Of a stretch of DNA of 64,000 nt, positions 40,753 to 49,302 are shown in pieces; the first letter of the stretch is position 1; each line of letters begins with the position of its first letter. Made by a program: the position numbers and the translations under genes. Under the pieces are notes generated by a model that saw only the letters and a program-made list of their open reading frames with translations, had not been told where the DNA came from and searched no databases. This stretch comes from DATFQI01 sp963831105 (GTDB lineage Bacteria; Actinomycetota; Thermoleophilia; Solirubrobacterales; Solirubrobacteraceae). Location: contig CAWHOS010000009.1 of NCBI GenBank assembly GCA_963831105.1, positions 310,001 to 374,000 of the forward strand, written 5' to 3'.

Positions 40753-41460
40753 ATGGACCTGACCGACCGCATCGACGCCCTCGACTGGACCGACCTGACC
40801 CGCTCGCTCGACGACCGCGGCTTCGCCGTCACGCCGCCCGTGCTCGACGCCGGCGAGTGCGACGCGCTCGCCGCGCTGTTCGACGGCGACGGCTTCCGCT
40901 CGACGATCGACATGGCCCGCCACCGCTTCGGCGACGGGCGCTACCGCTACTTCGACCATCCGCTGCCGGCGCCGATCGCCGCTGCCCGGGCGGCGTTCTA
41001 CGCGCACCTCGCGCCGGTCGCGAACGCGTGGGCCGAGCGACTGCGCGGGGAGGAGCCGACGTTCCCGGAGACCCACGAGGAGCTGCTCGAGATCTGCCGC
41101 GCGGCCGGGCAGGAGCGCCCGACGCCGCTGATCCTGCGCTACGGCGAGGGCGACTGGAACGCGCTGCACCAGGACCTCTACGGCGACGTGTTCTTCCCGT
41201 TCCAGGTCCTGACGGTGCTGTCGGAGCCCGGCAAGGACTACGACGGCGGCGAGTTCGTGCTGATGGAGCAGCGCCCGCGCGCGCAGAGCCGCGCGCACGT
41301 GCTGACCCCGCCGCGCGGCGCGTTCGTGATCTTCCCGACGCACCACCGGCCCAACGCCGGCGCCTCGGGCTACCACCGCGTCGGGCTGCGCCACGGCGTC
41401 AGCACCGTCACGCGCGGCTCGCGCACCGCGCTCGGCGTGATCTTCCACGACGCGCGCTGA
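40753..41460 (+). CDS. 2OG-Fe(II) oxygenase
   Basis: Predicted 235-residue oxygenase. The iron-binding HxD is His139/Asp141 (NALHQDLYG), the distal His is His214 (RHGVSTV) and the 2-oxoglutarate Arg is about 224. VLTVLSEPGKDYDGGEFVLM is typical of the prolyl-hydroxylase-like 2OG superfamily. Related genes often sit near DNA-repair or alkylation genes, but none is next to it here. The substrate is unknown. A strong hairpin follows the stop. Confidence 0.88.
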   Translation: MDLTDRIDALDWTDLTRSLDDRGFAVTPPVLDAGECDALAALFDGDGFRSTIDMARHRFGDGRYRYFDHPLPAPIAAARAAFYAHLAPVANAWAERLRGEEPTFPETHEELLEICRAAGQERPTPLILRYGEGDWNALHQDLYGDVFFPFQVLTVLSEPGKDYDGGEFVLMEQRPRAQSRAHVLTPPRGAFVIFPTHHRPNAGASGYHRVGLRHGVSTVTRGSRTALGVIFHDAR

Positions 41461-41465
41461 ACCCG

Positions 41466-41494
41466 GAGTTGTTCAGCCTGAGGCTGAACAACTC
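41466..41494. terminator. Bidirectional terminator hairpin
   Basis: GAGTTGTTCAGCC and GGCTGAACAACTC form a perfect 13-bp stem with a 3-base loop TGA, between the convergent oxygenase (stop 41460) and DivIVA-like gene (stop 41509). It is the clearest terminator in the window. Confidence 0.8.
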
Positions 41495-41508
41495 GCGGCT
41501 CGGCGCCG

Positions 41509-42495
41509 TCAGGTGGTGCCGCGGCGGCGCTCGACGAGACGGTCGGCCTCGCGCCGGCGCCGCTCGACGTAGGCGTGCAGCTCGGCCTCGGCCGCCTCGC
41601 GGTCGCGCTGGGCCTGCTCGGCCGCCTCGGCGCGGGCCGCCTCGAGCAGCTCGTCGGCGGCTTCGCGGGCGGCGGCGAGCGCGTGCTCGGCGGCGTCCTC
41701 GGCCTCGCGGCGGATGTGGCGGGCGTCGAGCTCGGCGTCGCGGACGATGTTCTCCGCGCGAGCGCGGGCGTCCGCCTCGGTCCGCTCCGCGCGGGCCTCG
41801 GACTCGGCGGGGAGGCTGCGGGCGCGCTCCTCGGCGGCCGCCACGAGCCCCGCCGCCCGGGCTTCCGCCTCGCCGACCGTCTTCGCCGCGCGGACATCGG
41901 CGTCCTCGAGCAGCCCCGCGGCGCGCGCTTCGGCCTCGGACACGACCAAGGCGGCTCGCTCGGCCGCCGCGCCGGTCAGCTCGTCGGCCTCGGCGCGCGC
42001 GGCGTCGCGGATCCGCGCGGCCTCGCGCATCACGTCCGCCGCCTCGGCCTCGATCCGGGCAGCGTCCAGCAGCTCCTCGCGCTCGGCGGCGGCGCGATCG
42101 CGGGTCGCAGCGGCCTCGGCATCGGCCCGCGCGCGGATCCGCTCGGCGTCGGCGCGGGCCTCGGCGAGCTCGCGCGCCGCGGTCTCGCGATCCTCGCCGG
42201 CGGCTCGTTCCTCGGCGGCCGCTCGGCGGTGCGCGCCCTCGAGCGTCGCCTCGGCCTCGAGCCGGACGCCTTCGAGCGTGCGCTCGGCGCTGGCCTCGCG
42301 CTCGGCGGCCGCGTGCTCGCGCTCCTGGATCCGCAGGCGCTCCTCGCGCAGCGCCCGCGCGGCGTCGGTCTCCGTGAACCAGCGGCTGACGAGCTCGAGG
42401 TGGCGGTCGACCTCGTCGGGGTCGTAGCCCTTGCGGACTGTCCGGAACGTCCGCTGCACCACATAGGTCTTGAACGTCTCGCCACGGCCGGCCAT
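41509..42495 (-). CDS. DivIVA-like coiled-coil protein
   Basis: Predicted 328-residue cytoplasmic protein. The N-terminus (VQRTFRTVRKGYDPDEVDRHLE, split here as FRTVRKGYDPDEVDRHL) matches the DivIVA/Wag31 membrane-targeting domain. The rest is one long Ala/Glu/Arg coiled coil ending in ERRRREADRLVERRRGTT. Such proteins organise cell poles or division sites. ATG 42495 is the family start. Its coiled coil is unusually long and low in complexity. Confidence 0.82.
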   Translation of the reverse strand: MAGRGETFKTYVVQRTFRTVRKGYDPDEVDRHLELVSRWFTETDAARALREERLRIQEREHAAAEREASAERTLEGVRLEAEATLEGAHRRAAAEERAAGEDRETAARELAEARADAERIRARADAEAAATRDRAAAEREELLDAARIEAEAADVMREAARIRDAARAEADELTGAAAERAALVVSEAEARAAGLLEDADVRAAKTVGEAEARAAGLVAAAEERARSLPAESEARAERTEADARARAENIVRDAELDARHIRREAEDAAEHALAAAREAADELLEAARAEAAEQAQRDREAAEAELHAYVERRRREADRLVERRRGTT

Positions 42496-42518
42496 CGCTG
42501 AGCGCGTTCGGTCCTTTA

Positions 42519-42536
42519 GCCGGCAGTCCTGCCGGC
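42519..42536. promoter_or_regulatory. Inverted repeat GCCGGCAG/CTGCCGGC
   Basis: Perfect 8-bp arms with a 2-base spacer in the 114-bp gap between the divergent DivIVA-like and recombinase genes. It may be an operator or a transcript hairpin at the start of the DivIVA-like mRNA. Confidence 0.35.
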
Positions 42537-42580
42537 GCATCCCTACTGGACAGAATCCCGGTTCGGTAAACAAGCAGGAG

Positions 42581-42599
42581 TTCCGCGTCCCCCGCGGAA
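42581..42599. promoter_or_regulatory. Inverted repeat TTCCGCG/CGCGGAA before the recombinase
   Basis: Perfect 7-bp arms with a 5-base loop, ending 11 bases before the GTG of the recombinase. It could hide the start region or serve as a protein-binding site. Confidence 0.35.
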
Positions 42600-42609
42600 T
42601 CGCGCCTGC

Positions 42610-43584
42610 GTGGCCGCCGACCCGATCGCCATCGCCCCCGACCCCGAGCTCGCCGAGCTGATCGACGACTTCCTGGCCGCGCAGCTCTCGCCGCGCACGC
42701 GCGAGAGCTACGCCGGCGACCTCGTGATCTTCCTGCGCTGGCTCGGCGAGCGCGGCCGGCACCCGCGCGAGGTCACGCGGCCCGACGTCGACCGTTACCG
42801 CAACTGGCTGGCCGAGCCGATCGGCCCGGACGGCAAGCCCGCCGCCAACGGCCGGCCGCGCTACGCGCCGGCCACCGTCGCGCGCAAGCTGTCGGCGGTG
42901 CGCGCCTTCTACACCTACCTCACCGAGCGCCGCGTCATCCAGGGCTCGCCGGCCGCCGGCGTCAAGGGCCCGCGCCTGCGCCGCGAGCCGCGCGGGCGCG
43001 CGATCACCGACGCCCAGGTCCGGCGGCTGCTGGAGACCGCCGCCGCGCGCGGGCACGAGACCGAGGCGATGGTGTGCCTGCTGGCGCTCAACGGGTTGCG
43101 GGTGTCCGAGGTCTGCTCCGCCGACGTCGAGCACCTGCGCCGCGAGCCGGGCGGCGGCCACTCGCTCGTCGTGCGCGGCAAGGGCGGCAAGGAGGTCGAG
43201 GTCGCCCTCAACGAACGCACCGAGCGGGCCGTGCTCCAGACCGTCGGCGCGCGCACCCAGGGCCCGATCTTCCGCCGCCAGGACGGCCGCCGGCTGCGCG
43301 CCGGCTCGCCGGCGCCGCGCGTGCCCTACAACCGCCAGGCCGTCTACCGGCTGCTCGGCGAGCTGGCCGAGCAGGCCGGCCTGATCGGCGACGAGGACGG
43401 CCAGGTCGACGGCCTGAGCCCGCACAAGCTCCGCCACACGTTCGTGACGATGCTGCTGGACCGCGGCGTGCCGCTGGTCGCCGTGCAGGACGCGGCCCGC
43501 CACTCCTCCAGCGACACGACCCGGCTCTACGACCGGGCGCGCGCCGCCTTCCGCGAGCACCCCACCCACAAGCTCGACTTCTAG
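42610..43584 (+). CDS. Tyrosine recombinase (XerC/XerD-like)
   Basis: Site-specific recombinase of 324 residues. The N-terminal SAM-like core-binding domain (about 10-115) is followed by the catalytic domain with Arg164 (NGLRVSEV), Lys193, HKLR (His272, Arg275), His298 (DAARHSSSDTT) and nucleophile Tyr307. All catalytic residues are present. No phage or integron genes are nearby, so a chromosomal XerC/XerD role is as likely as an integrase role. GTG 42610. Its stop overlaps the MocR stop by 4 bases. Confidence 0.9.
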   Translation: MAADPIAIAPDPELAELIDDFLAAQLSPRTRESYAGDLVIFLRWLGERGRHPREVTRPDVDRYRNWLAEPIGPDGKPAANGRPRYAPATVARKLSAVRAFYTYLTERRVIQGSPAAGVKGPRLRREPRGRAITDAQVRRLLETAAARGHETEAMVCLLALNGLRVSEVCSADVEHLRREPGGGHSLVVRGKGGKEVEVALNERTERAVLQTVGARTQGPIFRRQDGRRLRAGSPAPRVPYNRQAVYRLLGELAEQAGLIGDEDGQVDGLSPHKLRHTFVTMLLDRGVPLVAVQDAARHSSSDTTRLYDRARAAFREHPTHKLDF

Positions 43585-44999
43585 GCGACGGCGCGGATCG
43601 CGGCGGCCAGCTCCGCCACCCCCGCCGGGATCGCCGGCTCGGTGAGCTGGGCGTAGCCGAGCAGCAGCGTCGGGGTCTGCGCGAACGCGCCCTCGACGTA
43701 GTCGCTGATCGTGGAGATCGCCACGCGGCGCCGGTCGCACTCGGCCCGCAGCGCGGCCTCGTCCACATGCGCGGCGAGCGTGACCGTGACGTGCAGCCCG
43801 GCGGCGATGCCCGTGACCTGCGCGTCGGGCAGCTCGCGCGCGATCGCGGCGATCACCGCGTCGCGGCGGGCGCGGTACGAGAGCCGCATCTTGCGCAGGT
43901 GGCGGTCCAGCTCCCCGCGGCCGATGAAGCCGGCCATCGCGTGCTGCTCGATCCGGGCGGTCGTCTGGTCCGACAGCGACTTCTCGTGGCGCACCACGTC
44001 GACCAGCGCGGCCGGGACGGCCATCCAGCCGAGCCGCAGGGCCGGGGCGAGCGTCTTGGAGGCCGAGCCGGCGTAGACGACACGATCCGGGTCGAGCCCC
44101 TGCAGCGCGCCGACGGCGGCGCGGTCGTAGCGGTACTCCGCGTCGTAGTCGTCCTCGATCGCGACGGCGTCGTGGCCGCGCAGCCACCCGACGAGCGCGC
44201 TCCGGCGCTCCGGGGTGAGCACGACGCCCGTCGGGTGCTGGTGGGCCGGCGTCAGCACGACCGCCCCGGCCCCCGTGCCCTCGAGCGCCGCGACCACGAG
44301 CCCGGAGCCGTCGACCGGCACGGGCACCGGCTCGAGCCCGGCGCGCGCGGCGATCGGCCCCTGCTCGGGCGCGCTCGGGTGCTCGATCGCGATCCGCCGC
44401 ACGCCGCGCGCGGCCAGCGCGCGGCAGACGAGGCCGAGGCCCTGGATGTAGCCGCTGGTGACCACGATCCGCGCCGGCTCGGCCACCACCCCGCGCACGC
44501 GCCCGAGGTAGTCGGCGAGCGCGACGCGCAGCGACTCGACGCCGCAGGGGTCGCCGTAGATCAGGTCGGCGTCGGGGATCGTGGCCACGGCGTCGCGCAG
44601 GCAGCGCGCCCACGCGCGCCGCGGGAACGCGGTCACGTCGGGCCGGGCCGGCCGGAAGTCGAAGCGCGCGGCGCGCTCGGTGAGCATCGGCATCGGCGCC
44701 GCCGCCTCCACCGCGGCCCGCTCGGCGACCCGCGGCTGCGCCCCCTGGCGCAGCACCAGGTAGCCCTCCGCGGCGAGCTGCGCGTACGCGTCGACGGCGA
44801 TCCGCCGCGACACCCCGAGCTGGCGCGCCAGGTCGCGCGTGGACGGGACCCGCGCGCCGCCGTGCAGCTCGCCGGAGCGGATCGCGCGCCGCAGCTGGTC
44901 CTCGATCTGCGCTCCGAGCGTCCCCTCCCCCTCGCGCGAGACGGAGAGGAGCAGCTCGACGGGAGCACTCGGCTCCAACTGGTCTCGTATCCCGGCCAT
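43581..44999 (-). CDS. MocR/PdxR-type regulator (GntR + aminotransferase)
   Basis: Predicted 472-residue regulator. The N-terminal GntR winged helix (LGAQIEDQLRRAIRSGELHG, VPSTRDLARQLGVSRRIAVD) joins a fold-type I aminotransferase domain with the PLP-binding Lys in YAGSASKTLAPALRLGW. MocR proteins sense PLP or amino compounds. It is divergent from an MFS transporter 45 bp away, with three ACTGG half-sites across the start region. ATG 44999. Confidence 0.92.
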   Translation of the reverse strand: MAGIRDQLEPSAPVELLLSVSREGEGTLGAQIEDQLRRAIRSGELHGGARVPSTRDLARQLGVSRRIAVDAYAQLAAEGYLVLRQGAQPRVAERAAVEAAAPMPMLTERAARFDFRPARPDVTAFPRRAWARCLRDAVATIPDADLIYGDPCGVESLRVALADYLGRVRGVVAEPARIVVTSGYIQGLGLVCRALAARGVRRIAIEHPSAPEQGPIAARAGLEPVPVPVDGSGLVVAALEGTGAGAVVLTPAHQHPTGVVLTPERRSALVGWLRGHDAVAIEDDYDAEYRYDRAAVGALQGLDPDRVVYAGSASKTLAPALRLGWMAVPAALVDVVRHEKSLSDQTTARIEQHAMAGFIGRGELDRHLRKMRLSYRARRDAVIAAIARELPDAQVTGIAAGLHVTVTLAAHVDEAALRAECDRRRVAISTISDYVEGAFAQTPTLLLGYAQLTEPAIPAGVAELAAAIRAVA

Positions 45000-45025
45000 G
45001 AACTGGATCTTCTCATGAGACCAGT
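44978..45025. promoter_or_regulatory. Three ACTGG half-sites between MocR and the MFS
   Basis: ACTGGTCTC (44978-44986), ACTGGATCT (45002-45010) and inverted GAGACCAGT (45017-45025). The first and third are perfect 9-bp inverted copies 30 bp apart. TCTCATGAGA (45011-45020) is itself a palindrome. Mixed direct/inverted repeats in a divergent promoter are typical of MocR operators. Confidence 0.6.
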
Positions 45026-45044
45026 GATGGCGCACCATCGACCT

Positions 45045-46223
45045 ATGCCCGCCATCGCCACCACCCCCGTCTTCGCCGCCTCGATCGTCGCCCGCCTGCC
45101 GCTGGCGATGCTCACGATCGGCATGCTCGTCCACGTCCAGCAGCTCACCGGCTCGTTCGCCGCCGCCGGCCTCGTCTCGGGCACGCTGGCCGTCGCCCAG
45201 GGCGCCGGCGGGCCCGCCCTCGGCCGGCTCGTCGACCGCCGCGGGCAGACCGCCGTCCTCCTCGCCGGCGCGCTCGTGGCCGGCGCCGGCCTCGTCGCGA
45301 TCGCCGTGCTGCCGAGCGACGCGCCGCTGTCGGCGCTCGTCGCGCTCGCCACCGTGATCGGCTTCGCCCTCCCGCCCGTCGGCCCGTGCATGCGCGCGCT
45401 GCTGCCCGGCCTCGTGGACGACCCGGACCAGCAGCGCGCCGCCTACGCCGTCGACTCCGCCGCCGTCGAGCTGACCTGGGTCTCCGGCCCGCCGCTGGTC
45501 CTGCTCGCCGGCACGCTGCTGTCCACGGCCGCCGCCCTCGTGGTCGCCGGCGCCGTCCTGACCGCCTCGACCGTCGTGTTCGCCGCCACCCGGGCCTCGC
45601 GCGACTGGCGGCCCGAGCCCGCCGGCGAGGCGACCGCGTCCGGCGCCATGCGCAGCGCCGGCGTGCAGACGCTCGTGCTCGCGCTCGGCAGCGCCGGCCT
45701 GCTGTTCGGCGCGACCGAGGTCGCCGTCACCGCGACGGCCGACGCGCTCGGCGGCACCGCCGCGGCCGGCCCGCTGCTCGGCCTGTGGGGCGTCGGGAGC
45801 CTGATCGGCGGCATCGTCGTCGCCCGCGCCGGCGGCGGCGCCCGCACCGGCGCCGGCCTCGCCGCCCTGCTGGCGACGCTCGCGGCGACCCACCTCGCGC
45901 TCGCCGCCGCGACCGGCTCGGTGCTCGCGCTCGGCGCCGTGATCGTCGTGGCCGGCTCGATGATCGCCCCGACCTGCGCGACCGCCTACGCGATGGTCGA
46001 CGCCGCCGCCCCCGCCGGCACCACCACCGAGGCGTTCGCCTGGCTCGCCACGGCCGTCGCGATCGGCACCTCCGCCGGCGCCGCGCTCGCCGGCGCCGTC
46101 GCCGACGCCTCCGGCCCCGCGCCGACCTTCGTGCTCGCCGGCACCGCAGCGGCGATCGGCGCGGCGTTCACGCTCCTGCGCGCCCGCAGCCTCGCGCCCG
46201 CCTCCCCCGCGCTGGCCTGCTAG
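45045..46223 (+). CDS. MFS transporter, paralogue of the one at 21589
   Basis: Predicted 392-residue major facilitator with about 12 helices. Motif-A-like RLVDRRGQTAVLLAG is visible, as is the AGTTTEAFAWLATAVAIG block shared with the MFS at 21589-22806. It is probably controlled by the divergent MocR regulator, so an amino-compound or vitamin-B6-related substrate is possible. ATG 45045. Confidence 0.86.
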   Translation: MPAIATTPVFAASIVARLPLAMLTIGMLVHVQQLTGSFAAAGLVSGTLAVAQGAGGPALGRLVDRRGQTAVLLAGALVAGAGLVAIAVLPSDAPLSALVALATVIGFALPPVGPCMRALLPGLVDDPDQQRAAYAVDSAAVELTWVSGPPLVLLAGTLLSTAAALVVAGAVLTASTVVFAATRASRDWRPEPAGEATASGAMRSAGVQTLVLALGSAGLLFGATEVAVTATADALGGTAAAGPLLGLWGVGSLIGGIVVARAGGGARTGAGLAALLATLAATHLALAAATGSVLALGAVIVVAGSMIAPTCATAYAMVDAAAPAGTTTEAFAWLATAVAIGTSAGAALAGAVADASGPAPTFVLAGTAAAIGAAFTLLRARSLAPASPALAC

Positions 46224-46234
46224 ACCCGACGGCG

Positions 46235-46672
46235 ATGCCGCGGCTGTACACGATCGGCTACGAGCGCCTGCTCCCGCCCGAGCTGGTCAACGAGCTGAAG
46301 CTCGCCGGCGTGGAGCGGCTGATCGACGTGCGCCACCGCGCCCAGTCGCGCCGGCCCGGGATGTCGAAGACCCGGCTCTCGGAGCTGCTCGGCGACCACG
46401 GCATCGCCTACGAGCACCGGCGAGCGCTCGGGACGCCGCCCGACATCCGCTGGTTCTTCAAGAACAAGCGCGAGGCCGAGGGCATCGAGCAGTTCCGCGC
46501 CCACGTCGAGGAGACCGCCGCGGCCGACCTCGACGCCCTCGCCGCGGAGCTCGACCACGCGCCCCCCACCGCGCTGATGTGCCTCGAGGCGGAGCCCGCC
46601 GTCTGCCACCGGCGCGTCCTGGCCGAGCAGCTGCGCAAGCGCCGGCCCGACCTCGACGTCGTCGACCTCTGA
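46235..46672 (+). CDS. DUF488 family protein
   Basis: Predicted 145-residue protein. TIGYERLLPPELVNELKLAG and the late CLEAEPAVCHRRVLAEQL, with its Cys/His pattern, are the DUF488 signatures. The family is widespread and uncharacterised, possibly nucleic-acid related. It follows the MFS gene by 11 bases and may share its transcript. Confidence 0.88.
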   Translation: MPRLYTIGYERLLPPELVNELKLAGVERLIDVRHRAQSRRPGMSKTRLSELLGDHGIAYEHRRALGTPPDIRWFFKNKREAEGIEQFRAHVEETAAADLDALAAELDHAPPTALMCLEAEPAVCHRRVLAEQLRKRRPDLDVVDL

Positions 46673-46676
46673 TCAG

Positions 46677-47279
46677 CTAACGGCGGGCGCGGGCCGCGCG
46701 CACGTGCTTCTCGATCGTGTCGGCGGTGTGCGGGCGCAGCTCGGCGAAGGAGTGGCGGCGGCCGCTGGTCATCCGCAGCTGCAGCGTCGCGACCTTGCGG
46801 CGCGGGCGCCGTGAGCGCGCGACCACGTCGACGATGTCGCGCAGCGGCGCGGTGCGCACGCGCGCGACCGGCGCGTCGTCGAGCAGCCACAGCAGCCGCC
46901 GGTCGGTGAGCGCGAGGATCGTGCGCGGGCTCGCCCACGTGCTCGCGGGCGTCACCAGGCGGACATCCTCCCCTTCCGCCAGCGCCTCGAGCAGCTCGGG
47001 CCCGAGCGCGCGCCGCACGGCGGGCGAGAGCCCCGCCCCCTTGCCCCGCCCGGCGGCCGGCGGCGCGCTGGATCGGGCCGGCTGCGACATGCGGTCCTGC
47101 AGCGCCCCGGCCCGCAGCAGCTCGTAGGCCACGTTGATCTCGGCCATCCGGTCCTCCCCCGCGTCGCCCCGCCGGTCGGGGTGCCAGGCCTTGGCGAGAT
47201 CGCGGTAGGCGGCGGCGACCTCGTCGGCCGAGGCCCCGGGCGTCACGCCGAGCACGGAGAAGGGGTCCACCGCCTCCAT
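46677..47279 (-). CDS. J-domain protein with PH-like C-terminal domain
   Basis: Predicted 200-residue protein. Residues 5-60 form a DnaJ J-domain (FSVLGVTPGASADEVAAAYR, with HPD in KAWHPDRRG), which stimulates Hsp70 ATPase. After a linker, residues about 95-195 look like a bacterial PH-like fold (ILALTDRRLLWLLDD, LQLRMTSGRRHSFAEL). That pairing could place Hsp70 activity at a membrane or target. ATG 47279 is divergent from the kinase at 47309. Confidence 0.85.
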   Translation of the reverse strand: MEAVDPFSVLGVTPGASADEVAAAYRDLAKAWHPDRRGDAGEDRMAEINVAYELLRAGALQDRMSQPARSSAPPAAGRGKGAGLSPAVRRALGPELLEALAEGEDVRLVTPASTWASPRTILALTDRRLLWLLDDAPVARVRTAPLRDIVDVVARSRRPRRKVATLQLRMTSGRRHSFAELRPHTADTIEKHVRAARARR

Positions 47280-47296
47280 TGTGGCCGAGCCCTGAC

Positions 47297-47302
47297 TACA
47301 GT
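47297..47302 (+). promoter_or_regulatory. -10 hexamer TACAGT for histidine kinase 1
   Basis: TACAGT lies 6 bases before GTG 47309, a leaderless-type start. Confidence 0.4.
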
Positions 47303-47308
47303 CGCCGC

Positions 47309-49257
47309 GTGGGAGTCAGCCCAGAGGAGCAGGCGCTCGCCGCGTCCGGCCTCGTCGAGGGCCTGCAGGCGGACGCGCCGATCGGGTTCGCCGTGCACGA
47401 CGAGCAGCTGCGCTTCGAGCTCGTCTCCCACTCGCTGGCGGCGATCAACGGCCGCCCGCCGGCCGAGCACCTCGGCCGCCGCGTATCCGACGTCCTCCCG
47501 CGCGAGCTGGCCGGCCAGGTCGAGGCGCTGCTGGCCGAGGTGCGCGACTCGGGCGTCGCCCGCATCGGGATCGAGATGGACGGCATGACCCACGCCGGGG
47601 CAGCAGGCCCGGGCCTATCTCGCCGGCTTCTACCCGATGACGCTCGGCGAGCGCCGGCTCGTCGGCGTCGTCGTGGTCGACGTGACCGACCGGCGCCGCG
47701 CGCAGGACGCGCTGCGCGAGAGCGAGGCCGAGCTGTCGGGCGCCCAGCGGATGGCGGGCGTCGGCTGGTGGACCTGGACCGCCCGGCCCGGAGACCGTCG
47801 TCTACGCGCCCGAGCTGCTGGACCTGATGGGCCGCGACCCCTCGCTCGGCGGCTCGCCGCACGCCGAGGACCAGCTCGTGATGGCCGACCCGGGCGAGCT
47901 CGCCTCCGTGCGCGAGACCGCGCTCGCCTCGCTCGCCTCCGGGCGCCCGTTCGCGCGCCGCGTCCGCGCCCGCCACGCCGACGGCCGCCTGCGGCTGCTG
48001 GAGGCCCGCGCCGACGTCGTCTACGACGCCGGCGGGAAGGCCGTCGGGCCTTCAGGGCTTCGTCCAGGACATCACCGAGCTCGCGCGCGCCGAGCAGCGC
48101 CAGCGCGCCGTCGTCGAGCTGGGCCAGCTCGCGCTCGAGGAGCGCGACCTCGACGCGCTCCTGCGCCACGCCGTCGACGCGGTCGGGCGCGAGGTCGGCG
48201 TCGACGGCGTCGGCGTGCTCGAGGTCCTGCCCGGCGGCGAGCGGGCCCGCGTCCGCGCGCGTCTCGCGCCGCGAGCCCGTCGAGGGCGAGATCGTCATCC
48301 CGATCGAGCCCGGCGGCGTGATCGACCGCGCCCTGACGCGTCGCGAGCCGGTCGTCACCGTCCGATCTGGCCGCGGATCCGGAGCTCGAGATCTCGCCGC
48401 TCGAGCGCCAGGCCGGCGTCCGCAGCGTCGCGGTCGTCGTCATCGACGGCCAGACGCGCCCGTTCGGCGTGCTCGGGGCGATGTCCGAGCGCCCGGACCA
48501 CTTCGCCGTCGAGGACGCGGCGTTCCTGACCGCGATCTCCAACGTGCTCGCCGACGCCGTCGAGCGCCACGCGGCCGAGGCCGCGATCTCCGAGATCTCC
48601 GCCGCGCGGGGCCGGCTGGTCGCCCAGGCGATCGACGCCGAGGACCGGGCGCGCCGCAGCATCTCCGAGGCGCTGCACGACGGCGCGCTGCAGGAGCTGC
48701 TGGCCGCCCGCAACGAGCTGTTCGCGATGGCCGGCCGCGGCGGCGACGACGCCGCGCTCGCCGCCGCCCAGGAGCGCCTCACGGGCATCGTCGCGCACCT
48801 GCGCGACGTGATGAGCGCGATGCACCCGACGATGCTCCAGTACGGCGGGCTCGAGGCCGCCCTGCTGGCGGTGGTCGAGCAGGAGCGGGGCGCCGGGGAT
48901 TTCACCGCCCACGTCGACGTCGCACCGGGCGCGGCCGGCCTGCGCGACGAGCTGCTGCTCTCGCTCGCCCGCGAGCTGCTCGCCAACTCCGCCCGCCACG
49001 CGGGCGCCGACCGCGTCGACGTCGGGGTGGCGCTCGGGCCGGACGCCCTCGTCCTCTCCGTCGCCGACGACGGCGTCGGCTTCGTCGACGGGCGGCTGGA
49101 GCTGGCGCTCGAGGCGGGCGCGATCGGGATCGCATCGTGCCGCGAGCGCGTCGAGGCGCTCGGAGGCGACCTCGACGTGCGCTCCACCCCCGGCGCCGGG
49201 ACGCGCGTCGTGGCGCGGATTCCGCACGATGCGGCCTCACCGGGCCCGGTGGGTTAG
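47309..49257 (+). pseudogene. PAS/GAF sensor histidine kinase with five +1 frameshifts
   Basis: About 648 residues when repaired, paralogous to the kinase at 49722. Order: PAS (IGFAVHDEQLRFELVSHSLA), second PAS (QRMAGVGWWTW), GAF (VVELGQLALEERDLDALLRH), HisKA_3 with His in EALHDGALQELL, HATPase (NSARHAG, DDGVGF). Frame changes, each one extra base, are at about 47597-47600 (GGGG), 47790 (GG), 48049 (CC), 48241-48262 and 48362 (CC). From about 48370 to the TAG at 49255-49257 the frame is clean. Five insertions in 770 bp in a conserved gene suggest locally poor sequence or real decay. Confidence 0.82.
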
Positions 49258-49302
49258 GAATCTCCTGTCTTCACGAGGGCCCGGATCGGGCATGATCCCC
49301 CG

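Noticed and set aside
42610..43584. An integrative element or phage marked by the tyrosine recombinase
   Set aside because: No tRNA, direct-repeat att pair, phage or conjugation genes are near, and neighbouring genes look chromosomal.
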